DNA from: an uncultured Clostridiaceae bacterium | Lineage (GTDB): Bacteria > Bacillota > Clostridia > Lachnospirales > Lachnospiraceae | DNA: 5,047 bases | Direction: 5' to 3' | NCBI GenBank assembly: GCA_947175805.1 | Contig: CAMWOF010000209.1 | Coordinates: 1-5,047, forward strand | In this document: piece after piece, positions 1 to 5,032 of the stretch | Numbering within the stretch: the first letter of the stretch is position 1 | Layout: every line of letters starts with the position of its first letter | Made by a program: the position numbers and the translations under genes | Notes under the pieces: generated by a model | Seen by the model: the letters and a program-made list of their open reading frames with translations, nothing else | What the model was told of the DNA's origin: nothing | Database searches by the model: none

Positions 1-1
1 G

Positions 2-37
2 GTCATAGGTGAGAATACAAAGACAGATTTGACGTAA
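2..37 (+). CDS. 3' end of an upstream gene (partial, product unknown)
   Basis: One forward frame stays open from the left edge and reads VIGENTKTDLT before a TAA at 35-37. The other two forward frames close within the first dozen bases. The stop lies 6 nt before a strong forward-oriented intrinsic terminator, which is what the end of a + strand gene looks like. Eleven residues are too few to name a product, and a chance open frame of this length is possible; the terminator is the main support. Confidence 0.4.
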   Translation, partial: VIGENTKTDLT

Positions 38-43
38 ATGCAG

Positions 44-70
44 ACTCCCCGGATAATCCGGGGAGTTTTT
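44..70 (+). terminator. Rho-independent terminator of the upstream + strand gene
   Basis: A perfect 10-bp GC-rich stem (44-53 with 57-66, arms ACTCCCCGGA and TCCGGGGAGT) closes a 3-nt TAA loop and runs into TTTTT, continuing as CTCTTT. The T tract is on the + strand only, so it mainly stops transcription coming from the left edge. It lies 14 nt past the stop codon of the minus-strand aminotransferase. There it would form the same hairpin without a U tract, so it may only weakly stop that convergent transcript. Confidence 0.9.
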
Positions 71-80
71 CTCTTTATGC

Positions 81-1268
81 CTAAATCCCATATACTTCCT
101 TTGCAAAACGCTCTATTACCGGAATGGAGCGCAGCACCTTTTCCGTTGGCACACAGTACGCCATGCGAAAATGACCCGGCACCCCAAAGCTGTCAGAGGG
201 AACAAGAAGCAAATCATATTTTAATGCCTTGTTACAGAAGGCAACGGCATCCGATTCTAACGCCTTCGGGAAAATGTAGAAGGTGCCTCCCGGCTCCACA
301 ACGGAGAAGCCAATACGGGTCAGTTCCTTGTAAAGGATATTTTTATTTTCCTCGTAGACGGACAAGTCGGATGTCTCATCAATACACTCAGCAATCAGGT
401 ATTGCATCATGGAGGTCGGGCAGTTATGCCCGATGCCCCGGGAAATTTGACCAAACATATCTACCAGCAGCGCCGCATGTTCATAAGCAGGATTCACTGC
501 AATATAGCCAATGCGTTCTCCCGGCAGGGACAGGGACTTGCTGAAGGAGTAGCAGGTCATGGTCTTGTCATAATATTTTGCCACATACGGAGCGTCCACG
601 TCGGAAAAGATAATTTCCCGATATGGCTCGTCAGAAATGAGGAAAATATCATGTCCGTATGCCTGCTCCTTTTCGGTCAGTATCTCTGCCAGACGCTTGA
701 TTGTTTCCGTGGTATATACGATACCGGAAGGATTGTTAGGCGTGTTAATCAGCACTGCCATCACATTTTCATTGCACATCTCCTCAAATGCTTCAAAGTT
801 AATCTGAAAGCTTGCAGTGTCCGCAGGCACCACCTTCAGTTCAGCTCCGCTGGTGTTGATATAGGGCATGTACTCCGGGAAAAACGGAGCAAAGGTCAAA
901 ACAGTGTCACCCGGTTTGGTAACTGCTCTCACTGCATGGGCAACAGCCCCGGCAGCGCCGGAGGTAGGAAAAATGTGTGCGGCGGCATATTCCATACCAA
1001 AACGGCGGTTCAGCGAATCTGCAATCGCCTCCCGGACAGAGGAAATGCCAAGTGTCGGGCTGTAGCCGTGCAGCGCCATTGGCTCCATATCCGCCAGCTT
1101 ATGTAAGGTATTCCTTACAGATTCCGGGGAGGGAACCGAAGGGTTGCCGAGACTGTAGTCGAACACATTGTCATAGCCGATTTCTGCGGCGCGCTTTGCG
1201 CCTGCCTCCGCGATGTTCCGTATCACGGACTTTTGTTTTGTCATCTGTATATATTGTTCTGATAGCAT
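81..1268 (-). CDS. Pyridoxal-phosphate-dependent aminotransferase, class I/II
   Basis: A 395-residue cytosolic fold-type I aminotransferase of the aspartate aminotransferase superfamily, at the usual family length (380-400). Seen directly: the N-terminal substrate-side segment DYSLGNPSVPSP (residues 37-48); NTPNNPSG (175-182), whose Asn179 normally contacts PLP; SDEPYRE (212-218) with Asp213 for the pyridine nitrogen and Tyr216; SFSKSLSLPGERIGY (241-255) with the Schiff-base lysine Lys244 and phosphate-binding Arg252; and FRMAYCV (367-373) with Arg368 expected to bind the substrate carboxylate. All catalytic residues are present, so it should be active. The family moves an amino group between an amino acid and a 2-oxoacid; the exact substrate cannot be read from sequence. 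The ATG is preceded by GGAAAGGTGA (1275-1284) at good spacing. It is transcribed alone, with no partner gene on its strand here. Confidence 0.93.
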   Translation of the reverse strand: MLSEQYIQMTKQKSVIRNIAEAGAKRAAEIGYDNVFDYSLGNPSVPSPESVRNTLHKLADMEPMALHGYSPTLGISSVREAIADSLNRRFGMEYAAAHIFPTSGAAGAVAHAVRAVTKPGDTVLTFAPFFPEYMPYINTSGAELKVVPADTASFQINFEAFEEMCNENVMAVLINTPNNPSGIVYTTETIKRLAEILTEKEQAYGHDIFLISDEPYREIIFSDVDAPYVAKYYDKTMTCYSFSKSLSLPGERIGYIAVNPAYEHAALLVDMFGQISRGIGHNCPTSMMQYLIAECIDETSDLSVYEENKNILYKELTRIGFSVVEPGGTFYIFPKALESDAVAFCNKALKYDLLLVPSDSFGVPGHFRMAYCVPTEKVLRSIPVIERFAKEVYGI

Positions 1269-1378
1269 AATAGGTCACCTTTCCTTATATTAAAACTTTT
1301 AGGCATTTACGCACTATAAAAGATATGATAACCCATTCCGCTGAAAATAGCTATATTTTTCTAATAAAAAATAATGTT

Positions 1379-1406
1379 GCTCTTTTTCGGGATGCGTTAC
1401 ACATAT
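1379..1406 (+). repeat. Left copy of a 28-nt direct repeat flanking the Abi cassette
   Basis: Matches 2568-2595 in the same orientation at 26 of 28 positions. The cores are TTTCGGGATGC followed by TTACACATAT, with differences at repeat positions 6 and 18. It lies 66 nt beyond the stop codon of the HEPN toxin gene. Similarity to the other copy fades into AT-rich sequence on both sides, so the unit is sharply bounded. It could be a duplicated target or attachment site left by insertion of the cassette; no recombinase is encoded between the copies. Confidence 0.8.
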
Positions 1407-1449
1407 ACTGAGGACAGGAAGTGAAGTGTTTTATGCAAGGTTATACATT

Positions 1450-1480
1450 TAAGAAAGTCGTAGTGTTATCAGCTACGGCT
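1450..1480 (-). terminator. Possible intrinsic terminator of the HEPN toxin gene
   Basis: On the minus strand AGCCGTAG (1480-1473) can pair with CTACGACT (1463-1456) around a 9-nt loop, with one C-A mismatch, followed by TTCTTAAA. The 5' arm includes the last sense codons and the TAG stop of the toxin gene. The stem is imperfect and the U tract short and interrupted, so this is a modest candidate. I see no better terminator before the direct repeat. Confidence 0.4.
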
Positions 1481-2414
1481 TATATCTCAATATATTATTC
1501 CAGTTAGTGTGAAATCCCATGCTGCCCAAAAGTTTTGCAGTGCTATTTTCAGAGGACTTCTTTTGGTATAAAGAAATAATTGTTTTGAGCTGTTTGTAGA
1601 ATTGCTTAAAGTCTTCTTTTGTAAGAAGGCATCTCAGTGCAATAACAATCGCAAACAGGTCATTCTTTCCAACAGAATAACTGGAACCGATTTTGGGCAC
1701 ACCCAATTTCTTATGTAAAACGGTATCAGGAATATCAGTATGGCTGTGATATAAAAACAGCCGTTCATTATGGGCACAGACATTTCTGAAATCAGTGATC
1801 ACTTTGAGGTACTGCCTTAATTCACGTTCATTGACGGCCTCATAACAATGGCTGATTTTTGACTGTATATCACTTTGCATATAGGAGTACATTTTTGAAA
1901 TTTGTCCTATGGTAAGTGTGTTTACAACAGCCCATAAAGGCACATTCTGATATTTTCTTCTTTGGTAAATGATATAGTCGTGGGCTGAACTGTTATTGGC
2001 ATTGTATGTAAGAATTTGGACCAGTTTGTTTATTCCGCTCTTGTTACGTTTGGAATAGTTATAGTGGTTTGGATTTAGATAATCGTTTTGGTTGGATGAA
2101 TACTTGTCACAAAAATAATAGGATATCTGGGAGCGTATTCTTTGCTCAATGTGGCAGATATATTTGAAAATCAGAAGACGGAGTTCTTCATCAAAGTCAT
2201 ATAGATTTACGATGTCTTCAAAAGTGGTATCGGGCAGATAGGTACGGGTTGTGTAATCATAAAAGATGGATTTGTAACCGTCAATAAGGGCGTAATACCG
2301 TATTTCTTGTAGTTTTTCTTCAGCAAAAGAAGGATTGCTTATGAGCAATCCCTTTTTTGTAATCAGATTATTGATTTGATCCTGATAATTCAGGAAGGGT
2401 TTTAGTCTCGGCAT
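1473..2414 (-). CDS. Abi_2 family (AbiD/AbiF-like) HEPN-domain abortive infection toxin
   Basis: A 313-residue soluble protein of the Abi_2 family, at normal family length. Seen directly: the family's N-terminal pattern KPFLNYQDQINNLITKKGLLI (5-25) with RYYALIDGY (39-47); a central helix HIEQRIRSQISYYF (88-101); VPLWAVVNTLTIGQISKMY (158-176); and RNVCAHNERLF (210-220), an R-x4-H motif (Arg210, His215) that forms the RNase centre in HEPN proteins. From family knowledge, lactococcal AbiD/AbiF proteins abort phage infection, and HEPN enzymes of this kind cut RNA as dimers; RNA cleavage here is inferred. I chose the ATG at 2414 over an in-frame TTG at 2432, because that TTG begins inside the terminator T tract and has no RBS, while AAAGGA lies 9 nt before the ATG. 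By eye the gene is AT-richer than the aminotransferase, which fits acquisition by transfer. AbiD and AbiF subtypes cannot be separated with certainty here. Confidence 0.9.
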   Translation of the reverse strand: MPRLKPFLNYQDQINNLITKKGLLISNPSFAEEKLQEIRYYALIDGYKSIFYDYTTRTYLPDTTFEDIVNLYDFDEELRLLIFKYICHIEQRIRSQISYYFCDKYSSNQNDYLNPNHYNYSKRNKSGINKLVQILTYNANNSSAHDYIIYQRRKYQNVPLWAVVNTLTIGQISKMYSYMQSDIQSKISHCYEAVNERELRQYLKVITDFRNVCAHNERLFLYHSHTDIPDTVLHKKLGVPKIGSSYSVGKNDLFAIVIALRCLLTKEDFKQFYKQLKTIISLYQKKSSENSTAKLLGSMGFHTNWNNILRYKP

Positions 2415-2423
2415 ACGCAGTAT

Positions 2424-2429
2424 TCCTTT
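2424..2429 (-). promoter_or_regulatory. Shine-Dalgarno of the HEPN toxin gene, abutting a terminator
   Basis: AAAGGA lies 9 nt before the ATG at 2414 and begins one base after the T tract of the upstream intrinsic terminator. It decides the start codon. Only 16 nt (2415-2430) separate the T tract from the ATG, so there is no room for a separate promoter. Toxin mRNA should therefore come from readthrough of the upstream RNA or from a promoter hidden within it. Confidence 0.75.
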
Positions 2430-2430
2430 C

Positions 2431-2479
2431 AAAAAAGAAGAGAGGACCCACAGATCCTCCCTCCGGTCACAGTCCTCTC
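2431..2479 (-). terminator. Intrinsic terminator between the small RNA and the toxin ORF
   Basis: GAGAGGAC (2479-2472) pairs perfectly with GTCCTCTC (2447-2440), extended by a T2471-G2448 wobble, around a 22-nt loop. TTCTTTTTT follows at 2439-2431. The stem is strong but the loop is unusually long for a terminator, which suggests the loop has its own job or lowers efficiency so that some polymerases read into the toxin gene. Confidence 0.8.
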
Positions 2480-2503
2480 GAGTATCTGCAACCTATCACT
2501 GGT
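2431..2503 (-). ncRNA. Predicted small structured RNA upstream of the HEPN toxin (candidate RNA antitoxin)
   Basis: A transcript of about 70 nt is predicted between a good promoter (2508-2536) and an intrinsic terminator (stem 2479-2440, T tract 2436-2431). It contains no plausible ORF. Seen in it: a weak 5' hairpin, ACC (2503-2501) with GGT (2493-2491); the terminator-type stem, 8 bp plus a U-G pair; a purine-rich 22-nt loop (GGAGGGAGG inside it); and UGCAGAU (2490-2484), which can pair with AUCUGUG (2455-2449) in that loop. The order promoter, small RNA, terminator, toxin is that of RNA-antitoxin systems, and I recall AbiF-type HEPN toxins being reported with an RNA partner. It has no tandem repeats of the toxI kind. 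An alternative reading is a cis-acting attenuator leader of the toxin mRNA; both roles may hold. Confidence 0.65.
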
Positions 2504-2507
2504 CTTT

Positions 2508-2536
2508 ATCCTACCACAGAATAAAGAGAATGACAA
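2508..2536 (-). promoter_or_regulatory. Promoter of the small RNA/toxin cassette
   Basis: On the minus strand TTGTCA (2536-2531, 5 of 6 to consensus) is followed after exactly 17 nt by TAGGAT (2513-2508, 4 of 6). TGG precedes it, giving a TG-extended -10. Start of transcription is expected near 2503-2500. It lies just inside the right-hand direct repeat, so the cassette carries its own promoter. Confidence 0.7.
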
Positions 2537-2567
2537 TAGATATTTTGAGTATTTTCAGATTTTTTAT

Positions 2568-2595
2568 GCTCTCTTTCGGGATGCTTTACACATAT
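2568..2595 (+). repeat. Right copy of the 28-nt direct repeat flanking the Abi cassette
   Basis: Same-orientation partner of 1379-1406 with 26 of 28 identities. It lies 31 nt upstream of the -35 box of the small-RNA promoter and 5 nt before the -35 box of the divergent + strand gene. The two copies therefore enclose promoter, RNA, terminator and toxin exactly, with 1161 nt between them. Confidence 0.8.
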
Positions 2596-2600
2596 GTACA

Positions 2601-2629
2601 TTATCATTTGTTGGCTTCCCTGCTACAAT
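2601..2629 (+). promoter_or_regulatory. Promoter of the unknown + strand gene
   Basis: TTATCA (2601-2606, 4 of 6) and TACAAT (2624-2629, 5 of 6) are spaced by 17 nt, with TGC directly before the -10 making it TG-extended. Transcription would start near 2636, leaving a leader of only about 16 nt, just enough for the AGGAG site at 2639-2643. Confidence 0.65.
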
Positions 2630-2638
2630 TACTTTATG

Positions 2639-2643
2639 AGGAG
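2639..2643 (+). promoter_or_regulatory. Ribosome binding site deciding the start of the unknown + strand gene
   Basis: AGGAG lies 8 nt before the ATG at 2652, an ideal arrangement. It favours this ATG over the next in-frame ATG at 2673, which has only a weak AGGA 11 nt upstream. Confidence 0.75.
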
Positions 2644-2651
2644 ATGAATTT

Positions 2652-3683
2652 ATGTATCAGGAAGCAATTATAATGAAAAAAGGGCACGAGCCAATGATAA
2701 GAAAACCTATCACTGATACCGGTATCAGAAGGGCAGACTGTAAAAGCAGCGACGTGAGAGTAGAGATAAGGCCGTCTCTTCCGTTGTTGCAGAAGAAAGG
2801 GGAAAGCTTTTGTGTTCAGCGTGCCGTTAAATTTACAGAGCATGACAAATGCCCTGCCGACGCAAAAGATATGCTGGTGGAACAGACCGAACAGACCGGA
2901 CAGACCGTAGACGGGACTACAAAAAATTTTTATAATTATCGTCTGCCAAATAGTAACGATAAAGCATCCGCAGCAAGGCTCAGTGCTGATTTCCTCGGCA
3001 GGCTTCTGCAAAATGTCAAACCAAATACAGACATGGAGACTGCAAGAAATCACGGAAGAAATTTGATTTTCCCGTTTAATGTAACATGTGTTTCGGCAGT
3101 GCCGCAAATGGAAATTGTTTATGAGGTCAGCAAACAGCAGCCCGGATATATCACGTCAATAAAATTTGGCGCAGCGGAAGCGAATCGGTTTCACTTAACT
3201 GATAAAAGCCAAAATCCAGGTGGGAAATTGCAGGATAAACAATTTAATACAGCACATGACACAACAAACAATGCCCTGATTATGGAAATTGCGAACCAGG
3301 GGGTAGAACAGGTTGACCCCACAAAAACAGAGGCTGAGCAGCAGGAGACAATTGACAATAATTCCATAAGGGTAGATGCACTTACAAAAATTGGAGCTGA
3401 GGGAGCCAGATTCCAGTGTGTGCGAGAGCATGCTGATACGATAAAAAATAATACTATATTTTATAGCGATGTGAAACAGGCCGGGGTAAAATTCTGTGAA
3501 CTTTGGAGTACATGGAAAGAAGAATTTGGCATGAAATTTAACATAAGCAATCAGGATATCCTGGATGCATGGAACAGAAATGGCAACAGATTAAAAATGC
3601 CTAGAAGAAGGGAAAGAGCGGATAATTTGACTGAAAATGTATATGACCAAAAAGGCGCCGAAGATATTAAAATAGATACCTAA
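2652..3683 (+). CDS. Hypothetical protein, no recognised family
   Basis: 343 residues; I do not recognise it. It is probably a real gene: it has a TG-extended promoter, a strong AGGAG site, a 1-kb open frame, and a tail-to-tail fit with the next gene. No signal peptide or membrane segment is visible, so it is probably cytosolic. The first 60 residues are basic (MKKGHEPMIRKP at 8-19). A low-complexity EQTEQTGQT stretch (78-86) comes from a 9-bp tandem repeat. A more hydrophobic part covers about 137-173 (NLIFPFNV, EIVYEV, YITSIKFG). An acidic, Gln-rich stretch (215-237) may be helical. The C-terminal part, LWSTWKEEFGMKFNISNQDI (284-303), is Trp-containing and looks folded, followed by the basic cluster KMPRRRER (315-322) and a polar tail. 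It sits just outside the right direct repeat, so it is likely resident rather than part of the cassette. Possible roles cannot be given honestly. Confidence 0.75.
   Translation: MYQEAIIMKKGHEPMIRKPITDTGIRRADCKSSDVRVEIRPSLPLLQKKGESFCVQRAVKFTEHDKCPADAKDMLVEQTEQTGQTVDGTTKNFYNYRLPNSNDKASAARLSADFLGRLLQNVKPNTDMETARNHGRNLIFPFNVTCVSAVPQMEIVYEVSKQQPGYITSIKFGAAEANRFHLTDKSQNPGGKLQDKQFNTAHDTTNNALIMEIANQGVEQVDPTKTEAEQQETIDNNSIRVDALTKIGAEGARFQCVREHADTIKNNTIFYSDVKQAGVKFCELWSTWKEEFGMKFNISNQDILDAWNRNGNRLKMPRRRERADNLTENVYDQKGAEDIKIDT
2704..2715 (+). repeat. 12-nt match to the small-RNA gene (complementary to the RNA)
   Basis: AACCTATCACTG here (codons 18 to 22 of the unknown gene) is identical to 2490-2501. 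That second copy is transcribed on the opposite strand as part of the predicted small RNA. The RNA therefore contains CAGUGAUAGGUU, which could form a perfect 12-bp duplex with this mRNA. The match does not extend on either side. It may be chance. Confidence 0.6.
2713..2728 (+). repeat. 16-bp perfect palindrome inside the start of the unknown gene
   Basis: CTGATACCGGTATCAG equals its own reverse complement. It covers codons 21 to 26, about 77 nt after the predicted transcription start. It could be a dimeric-repressor operator or, in RNA, a 6-bp hairpin with a CCGG loop. Its left three bases overlap the 12-nt match to the small RNA. Confidence 0.6.
2882..2908 (+). repeat. Three tandem 9-bp repeats within the unknown gene
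   Basis: The unit ACAGACCG plus one variable base occurs three times head to tail, with the first eight bases identical each time. It encodes repeated QT dipeptides (EQTEQTGQT). Being a multiple of three, changes in copy number would keep the frame. Confidence 0.8.
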
Positions 3684-3690
3684 TAAGCGT

Positions 3691-4950
3691 TTAGCATACA
3701 ATCTGATTCCTGCCGTCGTTTTTACCTACATAGAGCTTGTTGTCCGCCTCTTTAATTCTCTCTTCATAGGAGCTGCCTGTATGGTCGCCTTCGATACCGA
3801 AAGTCATAGTCACCCGGAAGCTTTTGTCCTGATATTGGAAGTTGAATTCCCGGATGGTGTTTTGAAGCTGCTCCACTTTTGCCCTGGTATCTTGCAGCCC
3901 CAGCCCGTAGACAAGCAAAAACTCCTCGCCGCCCCACCGGCTGGCAAAACCGCAGTCTTTTATATTTTCCTGGAATATTTGGGAAATGGTGACCAGTACA
4001 TAATCACCGGCATCGTGTCCATAGGTATCATTTATTTTTTTAAACCAGTCAATGTCGCACATGACAATGCAAAATTCCTCCTTATCCTGTTCCAGAGCCC
4101 TTAGCTTGTTATTGCAGCTTCGTCTGTTAAAGAGGGAGGTTAATGGGTCTGTCCCTATTAATTTCCTCAAATTGTCCTGCATTTTAGTGGCATGAAGTCC
4201 GATTGCGCCGAGCTCATCCTTTCGAACCACAATTCTGTCGTCCAGTGTTGCTGTTAAATCTCCTTCTGAAATTGTTTTTAAAAAGCCGTTAATTATATTG
4301 ATATCGAAAACCATTTGATTGGAAAAAAGTCTGGAAAGCCTAAATGCGATGACAATTGCAATCAGAGAAAATATCGCAAACCACAGAAGGATAGAAAAAA
4401 CCTTATCATAGACCAACTCACTTTTTTTACCGGCAAAAACCATACCTACGATGGATTGGTCGCTGTTTTTAAGTGGCATGTAGTATCCTATGTAAGCGAC
4501 GCCGTTAATATCTAAGCGGTTTGAATAATAGTTATTGCCATTTTGCAAAACTGCATTGACAACACTTTCACTTGCCTTGGTGCCGGCTGCTGAAATGCCA
4601 TTTTCATCCTTTATAGTAGTGAGGACACGGGTATCTTGCCAAAAAATGGTGGTATCAATCTGGGAATTATCCTTTATCCGGGAGAGCACAATGGAATCTG
4701 TGAGATTTAAGGCGCCTTTAAACAGCATATCATTTTCATAAGAATAATCGCCTTCTACGGTTAGGTCCAGGCAATTCAGCAATACACTCGTTGCGGAGGC
4801 AAGCTCTTCTTGAATACTCTCTGTATAGGAGCGATAGAGCAGCAAAATTCCAAAAATGACAATCATTGCTCCAAGCAACACAATTGGAAAGAGGACAACG
4901 GAAAGCATTTTCCTTTTAATACTAGTTGTTTTTTTCTGTTGTGTAAACAT
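3691..4950 (-). CDS. Membrane-bound diguanylate cyclase with extracellular Cache sensor (Cache-HAMP-GGDEF)
   Basis: A 419-residue inner-membrane sensor enzyme expected to make cyclic di-GMP from two GTP. Domains in order: a short cytosolic N terminus; TM1 (about 15-38); an extracellular single-Cache-type domain (about 40-184) with the typical DTTIFWQDTRVLTT (99-112), GTKAS (123-127) and GYYMPLKN...GMVFAG (155-174) pattern; TM2 (about 186-205); a HAMP-like linker ending in KDELGAIGLHATKM (244-257); then the GGDEF domain from DPLTSLFNRR (268-277). Catalytic features are intact: CDIDWFKKIND (298-308) with metal ligand Asp299, and GGEEF (340-344). The inhibitory I-site RxxD, expected at 331-334, reads KDCG, so product feedback at that site is probably absent. 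There is no EAL or HD-GYP domain. The RBS GGGAGG lies 5 nt before the ATG. The gene ends 7 nt from the convergent unknown gene. The ligand is not predictable. Confidence 0.93.
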   Translation of the reverse strand: MFTQQKKTTSIKRKMLSVVLFPIVLLGAMIVIFGILLLYRSYTESIQEELASATSVLLNCLDLTVEGDYSYENDMLFKGALNLTDSIVLSRIKDNSQIDTTIFWQDTRVLTTIKDENGISAAGTKASESVVNAVLQNGNNYYSNRLDINGVAYIGYYMPLKNSDQSIVGMVFAGKKSELVYDKVFSILLWFAIFSLIAIVIAFRLSRLFSNQMVFDINIINGFLKTISEGDLTATLDDRIVVRKDELGAIGLHATKMQDNLRKLIGTDPLTSLFNRRSCNNKLRALEQDKEEFCIVMCDIDWFKKINDTYGHDAGDYVLVTISQIFQENIKDCGFASRWGGEEFLLVYGLGLQDTRAKVEQLQNTIREFNFQYQDKSFRVTMTFGIEGDHTGSSYEERIKEADNKLYVGKNDGRNQIVC

Positions 4951-5026
4951 GGAATCCTCCCTTTTATAATGCCCGGATTGTACTTGAATACATAAAAGTA
5001 AACATTGGCTGGAATATCTATATCGA

Positions 5027-5032
5027 ATTATA
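5027..5032 (-). promoter_or_regulatory. Possible -10 box of the diguanylate cyclase gene
   Basis: A perfect TATAAT on the minus strand lies about 77 nt upstream of the cyclase ATG. Its -35 partner would fall just outside the window (about 5050-5055), so it cannot be confirmed. The leader between it and the RBS shows no c-di-GMP riboswitch-like structure that I can recognise. Confidence 0.25.

Noticed and set aside
402..1106. Long + strand open frame opposite the aminotransferase
   Set aside because: It is antisense to a gene with all catalytic motifs; its translation is Cys/His/Arg-rich without domain features, and no RBS was seen.
1269..1378. A confident promoter for the aminotransferase
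   Set aside because: Minus-strand TATAGT and TATCAT boxes exist, but neither has a recognisable -35 at 16-18 nt, so no site is assigned.
1433..1507. Small + strand ORF of 24 codons starting MQGYTFKKVV, overlapping the end of the toxin gene
   Set aside because: No RBS at a sensible distance (the nearest AGGA is about 13 nt away), no clear promoter, and most of it is antisense to the toxin's last codons and the hairpin there.
2415..2432. Longer toxin start at an in-frame TTG (2432), adding six residues
   Set aside because: The TTG begins inside the terminator T tract, has no RBS, and the Abi_2 pattern begins only after the ATG at 2414, which has AAAGGA upstream.
2431..2536. A toxI-like tandem repeat array or a CRISPR array upstream of the HEPN gene
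   Set aside because: No repeated units or spacers are present; the region is a single structured segment, and no Cas-like genes are in the window.
2634..3107. Minus-strand open frame opposite the unknown gene
   Set aside because: It overlaps the promoter and RBS of the + strand gene, has no RBS of its own that I can see, and its Cys-rich product shows no family pattern.
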